Of a stretch of 64,000 nt of DNA, positions 43,604-53,425 are shown piece after piece. Within the stretch, counting starts at the first letter, position 1, and every line of letters begins with the position of its first letter. The stretch comes from YA12-FULL-51-18 sp041665305. Lineage in GTDB: Bacteria > Elusimicrobiota > Elusimicrobia > Elusimicrobiales > UBA9959. The position numbers and the translations under genes were made by a program. The DNA is taken from NCBI GenBank assembly GCA_041665305.1, contig JBAYJD010000005.1, forward strand, positions 1 through 64,000, written 5' to 3'. The notes under the pieces are model-generated. The model worked only from the letters and a program-made list of their open reading frames with translations. It was not told where the DNA came from and did no database searches.

Positions 43604-44182
43604 ATGAGAAACGCATTTGTTGCAGCGGTCGTTTCGGTCGTTTTAACGGGCGCCGCTTTCGCCGGAACCGGCATGGAAACGGCAAAAAGCGGCGCGGACG
43701 CTCTTATGGAGAAGCTCCAGAATGCCGGCGCGGCGGCTGTCGGCTCCGCGGAATTTTCGTCGGCGCGGCTTCCCGAGCCTTCCGCCCGGACCGCCGAACA
43801 CGACCCGGAGCTGGTTAAATCTTTGATGGTGGATGTGATAGAAGTCCGGGCCGCCGGCCCTGAGGACGCCCTGAAGAAGTTCGCTGAAATCAGGCAAAAC
43901 CTGGCCGACGCCGGTTTTTCCTATGTTATCGGCGCCATAGACGGCGGGGCTCTGGTGAGAATAGCTTATGTCGTAACAAAATATGTGCCCGTCGATCTTC
44001 CTGTCATGCAGACTATCCGGATCGTGTCGGGGGAGAGCAGGGCCGCCATCGATAAAAAATTAATGGAAGCTAAAGCCAATCTGGCGAAAGCCGGTTTGTT
44101 CTACATCGCGGCGGAAGTGGTCCAGGACCCCAAATATGACGACGGCTGGTATGATGTCGATATAACCTACGCGCGCAGTTGA
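43604..44182 (+). CDS. Secreted protein of unknown function
   Basis: I recognise no family. The 192-residue product has a signal peptide (MRNAFVAAVVSVVLTGAAFAGTG) and AAAGGGGAG as ribosome binding site. The mature part has two similar alpha/beta halves: LMVDVIEVRAAGPEDALKKFAEIRQNLADAGFSYVIGA and TIRIVSGESRAAIDKKLMEAKANLAKAGLFYIAAEV. This suggests an internal duplication of a dodecin- or DUF1471-like strand-helix unit. A -10-like TATAAT at 43524-43529 lies 75 bases upstream. A strong terminator follows, so it is probably monocistronic. Confidence 0.65.
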   Translation: MRNAFVAAVVSVVLTGAAFAGTGMETAKSGADALMEKLQNAGAAAVGSAEFSSARLPEPSARTAEHDPELVKSLMVDVIEVRAAGPEDALKKFAEIRQNLADAGFSYVIGAIDGGALVRIAYVVTKYVPVDLPVMQTIRIVSGESRAAIDKKLMEAKANLAKAGLFYIAAEVVQDPKYDDGWYDVDITYARS

Positions 44183-44197
44183 ATTTTTGCAGGGTGG

Positions 44198-44239
44198 AAA
44201 CGACGCAGCCCGCGCGCAACTGCGCGGGCTGCGTCGTTT
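44198..44239 (+). terminator. Strong terminator after the secreted-protein gene
   Basis: AAACGACGCAGCCCGCGC pairs perfectly with GCGCGGGCTGCGTCGTTT across a six-base loop. It ends in TTT. Confidence 0.85.
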
Positions 44240-44317
44240 AACCGTGGTTTGGTACATAAGGGTTCATGAAAGCCTTTCAGGGCGGGGAAAGCCCGGGAAA
44301 ATCGCAGGATGTGACAG

Positions 44318-45592
44318 ATGAAGGTTTATTTTAAGACCGTCGGGTGCCGGGTGAACCAGGTGGAATCTCAGAGCCTGGCGGAGAAATTAGCCGCTTTGGG
44401 TTATGAGCCCGTTTCCCGTCCCGACGAAGCCGATCTGGTGGTGGTCAATTCCTGCAGCGTCACCGAATACGCGGACCGCGATTCCTTGAATTTTATAAGA
44501 AAGACCGCCGCGGCTAATCCGAAAGCGCGGCTGGTGGTCACCGGCTGCCTGGCCACTCTCGCGCCTGAAAAGATCCTGCGGTCGGCTCCCGGCGCGGAGA
44601 TCTTCCCGAACAAGGATAAAGAGAAGATCCCCGGCGCGATGGCGCGCCTGCCCTCCGCTCCGGACGGGGATTTTTTTCGCGTCAGCAGGTTCTCCGGCCG
44701 TACCAGGGCTTTTATCAAGCTCCAGGACGGCTGCGATCTTAAGTGCGCCTATTGTCTGGTGCCCGCGGCGCGCAGCGAGATAAAATCCAAACCGTTTCCG
44801 GCCGCGCTTGAAGAGCTCGGCGCCCTTGTCTCCGCGGGCTTCCGGGAGCTGGTCCTGTGCGGTACGCGGCTCGGCATGTATAAATGTCCGGTCACGGGCC
44901 GGGACCTCGCCGGTCTGATGAACGGGTTGTTCGGACTGCCGGGGGATTTCAGAGTGAGATTCTCCTCTCTTGAGCCGATGGAGGTTTCCGAGGCGCTGGC
45001 GGAAGTCCTGTGTAAAGGGGGGGAACGGTTCTGCGATTATTTCCATCTGCCGCTCCAGGCGGGTTCCGACGCGGTGCTTGCCGCCATGGGCCGCCCTTAT
45101 ACGGCCGCCGGATACATGAAAAAGCTGGAGATCCTCAGAAAAAACTTCAAAGAGCCGGGTCTTTTCGCGGATGTCATAGCCGGGTTCCCTGCCGAGACGG
45201 AGGAGCAGTTCGCCCGGACGCTCGCTTTCGTGGAAGACTGCCGGTTCTCGGGGCTTCATATCTTCAGGTTCTCCAGCCGGCCTGGCACCCGCGCGTCCGC
45301 TTTGACGCCGCTCCCTGCCGCGATCGTCAGGGAACGCGCCGGGCGTTTGCGCGCCCTGGACGCAGGGCTGCGCGCCTCCTACGCCGCCTCCATGCGCGGG
45401 CGGTCCCTTAAAACGCTGGTCCTTAAGAACAAAGGCGGCTGCGCGCTGGGACTTGCTTCCAATTTTTTGAATGTCGGCATTAAAGGAGAATTCTCCCCCG
45501 GGTCGTTCGTCCGGGCCAGGATAACCGGTTCCGCCGGCGGCGTTTGTTCCGGGGACCCGGTCGGTCCCGGCCCCGGAACGGCTCAGGTCTGA
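44318..45592 (+). CDS. mtaB: tRNA threonylcarbamoyladenosine methylthiotransferase MtaB
   Basis: MtaB is a radical SAM enzyme that adds a methylthio group to t6A37 of tRNA. The 424 residues contain the N-terminal UPF0004 domain with three cluster cysteines (VGCRVNQVESQ, VNSCSVTEYAD, VTGCLATL), the radical SAM motif CDLKCAYC and the region LPLQAGSDAVLAAMGRPYT. The N-terminal TVGCRVNQ, rather than T(F/Y)GCQMN, favours MtaB over MiaB/RimO. A TRAM-like end is short. It is the first gene downstream of the terminator at 44198. Confidence 0.92.
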   Translation: MKVYFKTVGCRVNQVESQSLAEKLAALGYEPVSRPDEADLVVVNSCSVTEYADRDSLNFIRKTAAANPKARLVVTGCLATLAPEKILRSAPGAEIFPNKDKEKIPGAMARLPSAPDGDFFRVSRFSGRTRAFIKLQDGCDLKCAYCLVPAARSEIKSKPFPAALEELGALVSAGFRELVLCGTRLGMYKCPVTGRDLAGLMNGLFGLPGDFRVRFSSLEPMEVSEALAEVLCKGGERFCDYFHLPLQAGSDAVLAAMGRPYTAAGYMKKLEILRKNFKEPGLFADVIAGFPAETEEQFARTLAFVEDCRFSGLHIFRFSSRPGTRASALTPLPAAIVRERAGRLRALDAGLRASYAASMRGRSLKTLVLKNKGGCALGLASNFLNVGIKGEFSPGSFVRARITGSAGGVCSGDPVGPGPGTAQV

Positions 45593-45768
45593 ACGGTTCG
45601 TTCGCCCGGCCCCAAAAAATCGGTTTTACCTGATTTTTTGGGAGAGACAGTTTGAGGAAGAAATTCGCGCGAACAACTTGCTATAATAAAAAAAGGATAT
45701 CGTAGGGCCTCCAAGAGCGGGATCCGGCCTGAACCTGGTGAGTCGTGATAAAATTCCGGGGGATCTAA

Positions 45769-47451
45769 ATGGACGAAGATAGAGAAGAAAGACGGAAAGA
45801 GTCTATCGACGAGATACTCTCGGACCTTAACGGCCTTTTGAACAAGATGCCCGCCATCCTGGAAGGCATACGACTTCCCGAGATAAACCCCGTCGAGTTC
45901 CTTAGTCCGCGGCTGCCGGAGCCGGACGCGGTCTTCCCCGGCCCGGAACCCTCCGGGACTCCCTGTGAAAAAGATCAAGTCTTCCGGAGCGCCAAGCCTG
46001 AGCCGGGCAAAACGGAGCGCCGTACCCCGCTCTCGGAGCCTATGTCGTACCCCATAGAACCGGCGGGGCTGAAATCGGCTCCCGAGCTGCCGGAAATAAA
46101 ACCGTCCGCGGCCGGAGCGGAAGAAGAAAAGGATCCCGCATACGATCTTGAGTCTCTCAAAGAAGAGGAGGCCGCCATAGAGAACGCTTTCAAACAGGAA
46201 CCTGAAAAAGAGAAAGACGAAAAAGCCCCGGCTCTTTTTGAAGGCACCAGGGATTTCGGCGTGCCGGACATCGATACGCTGATAAGGCTTTCGCAGGAAG
46301 AGGCTTTGCCTGCCGGACAGCGGCGCGCGGAGGAACCGGCGGGGCCGGAATTCGTTGACGACGGAAAAGAAGTCCCCGCCGGCCTGCCGGACAGCGCGGA
46401 CTTAGGGCCGGCGGCCGCCGGGCCCGGTTCAGGCGGGCCCCCCGTCGTTACCGGCGCAGCCCCCGCCGGGGAACCTGAAAAACAGGCCGAACCCGCGCCG
46501 GAAATGCCGCCGCCGGCCGCCATACAGGCGCAGCCAGAACCGGTCTTTGAACCGGCGCCGGCGGCCTCGGCCGCGCCTGCGCCGGCCCTCGAATCTGCGC
46601 CGGATAATGCTATGGCCGCGCCGCGCGCCGGGAGCTCGGATGCGGATGGAGGAGGGGGCTTTATGGATATCAAAGAGGAAAACCCTGGTAAAGAGGAACT
46701 GCCCGAACCCGCCGCCGGCATAGACGGTCCGTTCTCCGGGCCGGCCGAGCCGGCGCCGCAGGCGCCTCAGGTTCCGGCGCCCGGCGCCGCGGAGACGGTG
46801 GAGCCCAGGCTGGAGAGGTCCGAACCGCAGGAATTCACGCTTGAACGGCCGGAGCCTGAAGCCCCCGTCGTGGTAGTGGAGCAGCCCGGCGCCGGCCTGG
46901 ACGCGAATATCCCCCCGGCCGCGCCCGCGGACAATGATAAGACGATGGTCGTTCCTCTTTCCGCGGTCCGACCGGAAGAAGAGAAGACGGTTATTTACGA
47001 AGCCGGTGCGGAGCCCGGCACGAACCCCGGCGCGCTTCAGCGCGGGGCCGGAGCCCTCGGCGCCCTTGCCGACAAGCCCGTGCCGGACGGCATTCCTGCC
47101 GAACGCGTGCGGACCGTGGCTTTCCTTTACGCCCAGGGAGACGCCGGCCAGTGCGCCGACATGCTGGCCGAACTGGACTCCGTCTGTCTCAAATCCCCTT
47201 CGACGCCTATGTTCCTCAAACGGGGTTTTGTCCTGGCCTGCACTCCCGGGGTAGGCGGCTCCGTGTACCTGCAGAAGGTGGCGGACGCCGGAGCGGTGGG
47301 GCTGATCTTGGCTGGAGACGTGCCCCAGGAGAATGTTTACGAGATTGAAAATGTGTTTACCGCCGGCGGAGTGTTTTTCCGGCACTTTCCGCGGGGATCT
47401 TTCAACCATGCCGCCGCGCTGGACCTTGTGACGGAATTTATACTGAAATAA
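45769..47451 (+). CDS. Acidic, proline/alanine-rich low-complexity protein of unknown function
   Basis: The 560 residues begin with a charged helix (DEDREERRKESIDEILSDLNGLLNKMPAIL). About 350 residues of Pro/Ala/Glu-rich, probably disordered sequence follow. A C-terminal domain of about 110 residues, AERVRTVAFLYAQGDAGQCADMLAEL...GVGGSVYLQKVADAGAVGLIL, could be folded. No family is recognised. It precedes a DnaA-like ATPase with its own Pro-rich linker and a histidine kinase, separated by 20 bases, so the three are likely to act together. No signal peptide. Confidence 0.7.
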   Translation: MDEDREERRKESIDEILSDLNGLLNKMPAILEGIRLPEINPVEFLSPRLPEPDAVFPGPEPSGTPCEKDQVFRSAKPEPGKTERRTPLSEPMSYPIEPAGLKSAPELPEIKPSAAGAEEEKDPAYDLESLKEEEAAIENAFKQEPEKEKDEKAPALFEGTRDFGVPDIDTLIRLSQEEALPAGQRRAEEPAGPEFVDDGKEVPAGLPDSADLGPAAAGPGSGGPPVVTGAAPAGEPEKQAEPAPEMPPPAAIQAQPEPVFEPAPAASAAPAPALESAPDNAMAAPRAGSSDADGGGGFMDIKEENPGKEELPEPAAGIDGPFSGPAEPAPQAPQVPAPGAAETVEPRLERSEPQEFTLERPEPEAPVVVVEQPGAGLDANIPPAAPADNDKTMVVPLSAVRPEEEKTVIYEAGAEPGTNPGALQRGAGALGALADKPVPDGIPAERVRTVAFLYAQGDAGQCADMLAELDSVCLKSPSTPMFLKRGFVLACTPGVGGSVYLQKVADAGAVGLILAGDVPQENVYEIENVFTAGGVFFRHFPRGSFNHAAALDLVTEFILK

Positions 47452-47471
47452 ACGGCCGCCCCAGTATTGTT

Positions 47472-49508
47472 ATGATAAAAAAATGGGATATCTCCCCCGC
47501 TCCCAGCGAGAAGAACCCCGCCAGGCACAAGCTTCTCATTAAAGGGGAGATGCGGGATATTTTTCTTGTGGTGAAAAAACTGGGCGGCCTCTGTTCCAGA
47601 CCGGAAAAGACCGCCGGTGATTTTAATTTTGTGATCTATCTTTCCAAAATGGAGCCGGATACCGCGGTAAAGATCAAGAGCCTGGAGGCGGAACTCAGCG
47701 ACCTTTCGGATACCGCGCCTCCACGGCAGGCGGCCGGCCCCGGGCTTCTGGAGCCGCCGAGGCCCGGGATAAATCTCCCCCTTGAAGAGCCGGTTCCGCC
47801 GCCGGTATCGGAGCGCCCCGCTGCCGCGCAGTTGCAGCCTGCTTCGGTCCAGCCGCCGGAGCCGTCGCCGGTCCAGGAACCTCACGAGACCGCGCAGTTG
47901 CAGCCTGCTTCGGCCCGCCCCCAGGAAGCGCCGCCGGTACCTGAACCGCCCCCGGTTCAGGAGTCTCCTGCGGCAGCGCAGCCGCAGCCCGTTTCGGTCC
48001 AGCCGCCGGAGCCGTCGCCGGTCCAGGAACCTCACGAGACAGCGCAGCCGCAGCCCGTTCCGGCCCCGCCCCCGGAGCCGTCGCCGGTTCAGCCTCCCCC
48101 TTTGACCCCGCCTTCCGCTCCAGAACAGGGTGTAAATGCGCCGCAAGCCTTGCCGCCGGCTTTCGCCAAACCCATGACGGAGTCGATCCGCGGCATTCCG
48201 TTCGTTCCCTCCGCCGTATTCAGGGCAAAAGCCGAGGCTTCCAGGCCGGAGGAAAAGCCTGAAGCGGTTTCCAAGCCGCAGGAGACCGCCAAAACCCCGG
48301 GTGCTTTGCGGATCAGGGCCAAGTGGTCGGTTGAACTGCCGCTTGTGCCGACTTATAAGTTCCAGACGCTCGTTTCCGGTTCCCATAACCGTTTCGCCCA
48401 CGCGGCCGCCATGGCCGTGGTGGAAAACCCGGGTATGATCTACAACCCGCTTCTGGTCTTCGGCGTGCCCGGTACCGGCAAGACCCATTTTGTGCACTCC
48501 ATCTCTTACGGCCTGTCCTCTTCCATAGGACAGGACAAGATCTTCGTTACCGACGGAATTAAGCTGTCCAAAGGCATAGACATAGCCGTGAAGGACGGCA
48601 CCATAGACAGGCTGGAGGAAGTCATCTCGAAGGTTAAGGCGCTTGTTATCGACGACATCCACCTTCTGATGCTGACCGAAACCAACAAGAAATATATTTC
48701 CAGATGGCTGAATGATTTCCTGGCCAAGAACAAGCAGATCATGGTCACTTCCGTCTTCCCGCCTAAATCGCTGGGCGGGCTGGAGGAAGCCGTCGGTTTC
48801 CAATTTACGCAGGGCTGGATGGTGGACCTTAAATCCCCGACCCCGCAGACCTACAAGGCCATACTGGCCCAGCTGCTGCAGGGCATGGATATCAAGCTTT
48901 CCGAGGACGAGAGCGGACGGTTCTTTGCCAGCAAGGGCGTTCCCTTCGGCGAGGTCGTCAGGACCCTGGAAGGCATGAAGAAACTGGAAAAATTTATCGT
49001 CAACGGTACCCAGGCAGCTTCTCACGCCAGGCTGCTGGAAATGCTGCTGGGGCTGGGCGAGCGCGCGGACGGTTCCGCCGTCACGGAGGCCGAATACGGC
49101 ATGGCTTCGGGCTGGAAGCCTTCCATGGAGAGCTCCTGGTTCAAGTGGGGGATCTTTTATCCCAGGACCATGAAGAAGGCCGCCCAGTATGTCCTTTACA
49201 GGATGCATGAGCGCTCCATGGAACTGGGCCTGAAGATAGAGTGGCAGCAGGTTTTTATGGAAGAGTACAGTCAGGACGAGATCTACGGCACGCCTTCCAG
49301 GTTGGGGAATTTCGCCACCGAAAAGAACGTCAACGGAGTCATTGTCCTGGGCCCCCATCCCACTTCGGCCCTGGGCGCCCAGGAGTCGGAGTTCCGGCAC
49401 GTCACTATGAAGATCCTTGAAAGCTTTTTGGTAAAAAGCGCCTGGATCCAGGCCGGCCATATAAAATCCCAGGCCGCTTACGCGCAGGCGCTCATGGACC
49501 TTTCATGA
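47472..49508 (+). CDS. DnaA-like AAA+ ATPase with proline-rich linker, no DNA-binding domain IV
   Basis: The 678 residues split into an N-terminal domain (about 1-80, HKLLIKGEMRDIFLVVKKLGGLC), a Pro/Gln/Glu-rich linker built from repeated units (about 95-215; QPPEPSPVQEPHETAQ twice), and a DnaA-type AAA+ module. That module shows HNRFAHAAAMAVVENPG, Walker A GVPGTGKTH (about 335), Walker B LVIDDIHLL, and a sensor region. The C-terminal part (about 545-678) is not the DnaA helix-turn-helix, so origin binding is unlikely. The next gene starts within its stop codon (ATGATGA), tying it to a histidine kinase. A regulatory or motility ATPase is one guess. Confidence 0.8.
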   Translation: MIKKWDISPAPSEKNPARHKLLIKGEMRDIFLVVKKLGGLCSRPEKTAGDFNFVIYLSKMEPDTAVKIKSLEAELSDLSDTAPPRQAAGPGLLEPPRPGINLPLEEPVPPPVSERPAAAQLQPASVQPPEPSPVQEPHETAQLQPASARPQEAPPVPEPPPVQESPAAAQPQPVSVQPPEPSPVQEPHETAQPQPVPAPPPEPSPVQPPPLTPPSAPEQGVNAPQALPPAFAKPMTESIRGIPFVPSAVFRAKAEASRPEEKPEAVSKPQETAKTPGALRIRAKWSVELPLVPTYKFQTLVSGSHNRFAHAAAMAVVENPGMIYNPLLVFGVPGTGKTHFVHSISYGLSSSIGQDKIFVTDGIKLSKGIDIAVKDGTIDRLEEVISKVKALVIDDIHLLMLTETNKKYISRWLNDFLAKNKQIMVTSVFPPKSLGGLEEAVGFQFTQGWMVDLKSPTPQTYKAILAQLLQGMDIKLSEDESGRFFASKGVPFGEVVRTLEGMKKLEKFIVNGTQAASHARLLEMLLGLGERADGSAVTEAEYGMASGWKPSMESSWFKWGIFYPRTMKKAAQYVLYRMHERSMELGLKIEWQQVFMEEYSQDEIYGTPSRLGNFATEKNVNGVIVLGPHPTSALGAQESEFRHVTMKILESFLVKSAWIQAGHIKSQAAYAQALMDLS

Positions 49509-51469
49509 TGAACGAATTCGTTTTTTCACTTATCCTCGCGGCCGTGGGCGTGTTCGCGCTCTACTGGTATATCAAGTTCAAATACATCCTGCCGCTTGAG
49601 GGCGACGCCCGCAGGCTGGGAAAAGAGCTGGACCGTTTTACGGCTTTCTCCCGCGAGGTGCTGGATCATATATACATACCGGAATCCGTGGAGCATTACG
49701 GCGACATCACCAGCTATTACCTCATCAAGGTGCACAAAGTTTTTCCGGACAGTTCCATGCTTGTTTTTGAAGCTTCGGAAGGCCGGTGGAAGCTTATTAA
49801 TTACCTGAAGAATTTCAGGACCGAACCCAGGCTCATGACGGGCTACCACTGGCCGGTCCTAGACAGGTGCGCGGCGGCCGGCGAGATCGTAAGGCTTGAT
49901 ACCGTTTCCGGCGAGACCGATCCGGACGCGGTGGAACTCTTCCGGGTTTTCGGGATCCGGGCGGCGTTGGCCGTTCCGTTCATGCAGGCCGGCGGCCTGG
50001 CCGGGCGCATCCTGGTGTTCGGCGCCCCGGGCCCGGGGCAGTTGGACGCCGCCGCGCAGTATCTGCGGTTCGTGACGGCCCAGCTTAACGCGATTTACAG
50101 GATCTCGGAAAAAGTCGTCTCCGGCAGGAAGGAGAACGACCAGCTTAAGAGCGAACTGACCGCCGTGGTGAAGGAACTGGATATGGCGGGTTCGCGCCTG
50201 ATCCAGCGCGCCAAGGAACGAAAGGCGCTATATGAGGTGGTGACCAGGGTCACGGGCGAGGAAAAGGACGTCAGGATCGGCACGGCCGCCATCCTTAATG
50301 TCGTGGCCAAAATGGTGGACGCGGATATGGTGGCGTGCCTGCTTTTTGACGAAGCCCGCAACGAGCTTGTGATCAGTCCCGGTTCCTTCGGCATCAAGGA
50401 TGAAGAGCGCTCGCGGTTCAGCGTTCCCGTGGGCAATGTCGCCTCGGCCTCGGTGCGGACCTTCCTCAGCCGCAAGCCTTTCATAACGCCCGACGCGCAG
50501 AGCGATCCGGAGGTCCAGACCCAGTACGCCAAGCTCTGGAACATCCGCTCACTGATGCTGGTGCCTATCTCGCTCCACAACCGGGTTATCGGCGTGCTGC
50601 GCGTGGGCTCGCGTTACCGTGATTTTTTCACCCAGGACCAGCTGGAGTTCCTCACCATTATCGCGGACGAACTGGCCATCATAATCGAGATGGTCACGCT
50701 TTACGAGAACCTTTCCAAGACCGCCAAAGAACTGGCCCAGATGAACAGAATGAAGGACGAGTTCCTCTCTACGGTAAGCCACGAGCTTAAAACCCCGCTG
50801 ACCACCATAAAGGGATTCGTTTCCGTGATCCTGAGCGGCGAGGTCGGCACGCTCAATGAGCAGCAGATGAATTTCCTTACCGTGGTGGACCAGTCGGTCA
50901 ACCGCCTTACCCATCTCATCTCCAACCTGCTGGACCTGTCGCGCCTCAACGGCAAGGTGGAAATGGAGTTCTCCGTGGTGAGCCTGAAGGACCTGATCCG
51001 CAATTCCGTTTCCAATATGCTCATCAAGGCCAAAGGAAAGAACGTTTCGCTTTCCTCCGTGGTGGACAAGAATCTGCCGCCGGTGCACGCCGATCTGAGG
51101 TGGATAGGCCAGGTCGTGGACAACCTGCTTATCAACGCCATCAAATACTCCGGCGCCGGGGCCAGGGTGAGCGTCAGCGGGCATGACAAGGGGGAGGTGG
51201 TCGTGATCTGCGTGGAGGACAACGGGCCGGGCATTCCGCTAGAAGAGCAGCAGCTGGTGTTCGACAAATTTTACCGCGGGAAGGCGAGCGCGAGCCTCGT
51301 CCCGGGCACGGGCCTGGGCCTGGCCATCTCGAAGTCGGTGGTGGAAAAGCACGGAGGCAAGATCTGGGTGGAATCCAAGCCGGGCGCAGGCGCCAGGTTC
51401 CTGTTCGCGCTGCCGGTGGCCAAGGCGCGCCGCGGGCTTGACCGGAAGGAATCCCTGGATCTGGAGTAG
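49505..51469 (+). CDS. Membrane-anchored sensor histidine kinase with GAF domains
   Basis: The 654-residue protein has one N-terminal membrane helix (VFSLILAAVGVFALYWYIKF). A GAF-like domain lies at about 60-200, then a coiled-coil linker, a second GAF (about 250-395; GVLRVGSRYRDFFTQDQLEFL), a HisKA domain with the phospho-acceptor His in STVSHELKTPLTTIKGF, and a HATPase_c domain (NLLINAIKYSG, VEDNGPGIP, GTGLGLAISKSVVEKHGG). No receiver domain or response regulator is adjacent. Overlap with the DnaA-like gene implies co-regulation. Confidence 0.92.
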   Translation: MMNEFVFSLILAAVGVFALYWYIKFKYILPLEGDARRLGKELDRFTAFSREVLDHIYIPESVEHYGDITSYYLIKVHKVFPDSSMLVFEASEGRWKLINYLKNFRTEPRLMTGYHWPVLDRCAAAGEIVRLDTVSGETDPDAVELFRVFGIRAALAVPFMQAGGLAGRILVFGAPGPGQLDAAAQYLRFVTAQLNAIYRISEKVVSGRKENDQLKSELTAVVKELDMAGSRLIQRAKERKALYEVVTRVTGEEKDVRIGTAAILNVVAKMVDADMVACLLFDEARNELVISPGSFGIKDEERSRFSVPVGNVASASVRTFLSRKPFITPDAQSDPEVQTQYAKLWNIRSLMLVPISLHNRVIGVLRVGSRYRDFFTQDQLEFLTIIADELAIIIEMVTLYENLSKTAKELAQMNRMKDEFLSTVSHELKTPLTTIKGFVSVILSGEVGTLNEQQMNFLTVVDQSVNRLTHLISNLLDLSRLNGKVEMEFSVVSLKDLIRNSVSNMLIKAKGKNVSLSSVVDKNLPPVHADLRWIGQVVDNLLINAIKYSGAGARVSVSGHDKGEVVVICVEDNGPGIPLEEQQLVFDKFYRGKASASLVPGTGLGLAISKSVVEKHGGKIWVESKPGAGARFLFALPVAKARRGLDRKESLDLE

Positions 51470-51490
51470 CCCGGAATTAAGGAGATTTTT

Positions 51491-52609
51491 ATGATAACCT
51501 GTTTCAGGATCTTTGCGGCGGCGGCGGCGCTGGGCCTGCTGGCCTCCTGCGCGGGCCGGACCGCGAGAACGGCTGCAAAAAGCGGCGTCGAGACCATAGA
51601 AACATCGGGACTGGTCCCGTACAACGACCGGGACCTGGCCGCCTCTCCCGGCGCCGCTGTGATAGAGGCCCAGAGGAACGCCGTAGAGGCCGTGGCCGAC
51701 CTGTTCATGGGCCCGCAGTATAAAGCCGAAAAATACGAAGCCTTCAAACAGGGCCTTCTCAAGGAGCCGGGACAGTTAGTGAAAAAATACAAGGTCCTTT
51801 CCGAGCGGCGCGAAGGGGCGTTTTACCGCGCGAACCTCCGGGTCTATGTTTTCGTGGATAAGGTCGCTGCGGCTATGAGAGGGCTGGAATTGTCCGCAGG
51901 GACCGGCGCCGGGGCTTCGGGCGCCCTTATGCTCGACGAATATTTCAGGACCGCGGTTTCGCAGTACGCCGACGCCGGCCGCGCGTTTTCCGATTACCTC
52001 GGCGCCAAGTCCGCCGTGCGGTTCCTGGACACCCCGGCGCTGAAGAACTCAAAGGACGAAAACTCCTTCTTTGAGGCGGCCCGCGCTTCCGGCGCGGACC
52101 TGGTCTTTATCGGCCGCGCCGAGGCCGACCCCATGGGAGCCGCGCAGGGCCCGCAGGCCGGTTTTTATCCCGCTCGCGCGACGGCCGAACTTAAGATCTA
52201 CGAAGCCGGCACTCGCCGGCTCCTGCTGGAGATCTCCAGCCAGTCCAACGCCCTGGACCCGGCCGAGGAGGGCGCTTTTAGGAAAGCTTTGGCGTCCGCG
52301 GGCGAGCTGCTGGGCGCCGAGGCTTTTTCAAAAGCCGATAAATTTATCCGGCCCGCAACGCCGCTGACCCTGCGCGTCAGGGGCCTGGAAGGCATCGAGG
52401 ACGCGCGCAAACTGAAGGCCGCGGTGGAAAGCCTGGAAGTCAACGGTTCCTCGCTGGAGAGCTATGCCGACGGGGAAGCGGTCATGACGGTTTTCCCCGC
52501 GCGTCCCGACGCGCAGGAATTTTCCAGCGCTTTGTTGAGGACCGGCGTATTCAACCTGGAACTTGAAAGCGTCAGCCAGTTCGAGATCGTGTTCTCCGTT
52601 ATCCGGTGA
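51491..52609 (+). CDS. Outer-membrane lipoprotein of the FlgT/LPP20 type
   Basis: The 372-residue precursor has a lipobox (LGLLASC, Cys about 20). An N-terminal segment (NDRDLAASPGAAVIEAQRNAVEAVADLFMG) resembles FlgT/LPP20 domains. A middle region (ASGADLVFIGRAEADP) resembles the CsgG-like core, and the C-terminal ~90 residues form a small alpha/beta domain. It opens a three-lipoprotein run together with GNA1162- and CsgG-like genes, a set reported in other Gram-negative bacteria as an envelope assembly. The exact name is uncertain. Confidence 0.7.
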   Translation: MITCFRIFAAAAALGLLASCAGRTARTAAKSGVETIETSGLVPYNDRDLAASPGAAVIEAQRNAVEAVADLFMGPQYKAEKYEAFKQGLLKEPGQLVKKYKVLSERREGAFYRANLRVYVFVDKVAAAMRGLELSAGTGAGASGALMLDEYFRTAVSQYADAGRAFSDYLGAKSAVRFLDTPALKNSKDENSFFEAARASGADLVFIGRAEADPMGAAQGPQAGFYPARATAELKIYEAGTRRLLLEISSQSNALDPAEEGAFRKALASAGELLGAEAFSKADKFIRPATPLTLRVRGLEGIEDARKLKAAVESLEVNGSSLESYADGEAVMTVFPARPDAQEFSSALLRTGVFNLELESVSQFEIVFSVIR

Positions 52610-52662
52610 GGGCGGCGCGGCCGTAAAGGCGCGGTATTGGCTGGTTCAGCCGTGAGGCGCGG

Positions 52663-53298
52663 ATGAAAAAAATCTGGAGGGGCTCGGGTATCGGCCGGTT
52701 GATGTCGCCTGCGCCGCTTCTGGCGGTTTTATGCGCCTGCGCCGTCCCGGGCGCTTATGTCGTTTCGCCCGCCTTGAGGGCCGTGCCCGACGGACGGATA
52801 GTGCTGCTGCCCTTTGAAAACTTTTCCAATGATGTCTCCGCCCCGGGCCTTATAAGGGAGGAGGCGTCCAAACGCTTTTCCGCCCGCGGCTACGCGCCTT
52901 TCGACCTCGGTGAAACCGACGACCGTCTGCGCACGCTCGGCGTAACGGACGGGGGGCAGCTGGCCTCGGTCAAGCCGTCCGAGCTCGGGGCGGCTTTCGG
53001 GGCCGATCTTTTGTGTTACGGAACGCTGGAGGATTTTACTTTCCAGAATCTCGGGTTCATTATACGCAAGCAGGTGAGCCTCCGGCTGAGGATAGTTTCG
53101 GCTTCCACGGGCGAGACGCTGTTCGAAGCCGAGGGGCAGGGCAAGGACCTGAAATTTTATCTGGACAAGGAAGAGGCCAAACGGGCGTTTCTCGTCAACA
53201 GCGCGCTTAAACTTGCTCAGAACATGCTGAAACATCCGCTGTGGCCCGAAACAGGGGCGGCCCTGGGCAAGGTTTTCGACCGCCTGCCGGCCAGATAA
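52663..53298 (+). CDS. GNA1162-like lipoprotein (DUF799)
   Basis: The 211-residue precursor carries a signal with lipobox-like LCAC. The body, RIVLLPFENFSNDVSAPGLIREEASKRFSARGY, then GADLLCYGTLEDF and IVSASTGETLFEAEGQG, fits the GNA1162/DUF799 fold related to TolB-N and CsgG. It is the middle gene of the lipoprotein trio, 53 bases after the FlgT/LPP20-like gene. Family assignment is from pattern and context only. Confidence 0.7.
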   Translation: MKKIWRGSGIGRLMSPAPLLAVLCACAVPGAYVVSPALRAVPDGRIVLLPFENFSNDVSAPGLIREEASKRFSARGYAPFDLGETDDRLRTLGVTDGGQLASVKPSELGAAFGADLLCYGTLEDFTFQNLGFIIRKQVSLRLRIVSASTGETLFEAEGQGKDLKFYLDKEEAKRAFLVNSALKLAQNMLKHPLWPETGAALGKVFDRLPAR

Positions 53299-53425
53299 CC
53301 GCCGGCGGCCCGTAACAGCGCGACGGTATTAGCGTAGTGCGTCTCAAACAGCTTTACCTTTGAAGGCTCGGATCCGGACCGGATGTGAGGCGCGATGACG
53401 AGGATATACTAATGGAGGAATCGAA

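Noticed and set aside
47472..49508. dnaA and a replication origin
   Set aside because: The helix-turn-helix domain IV is absent, no cluster of DnaA boxes was noticed, and dnaN/recF are not adjacent.
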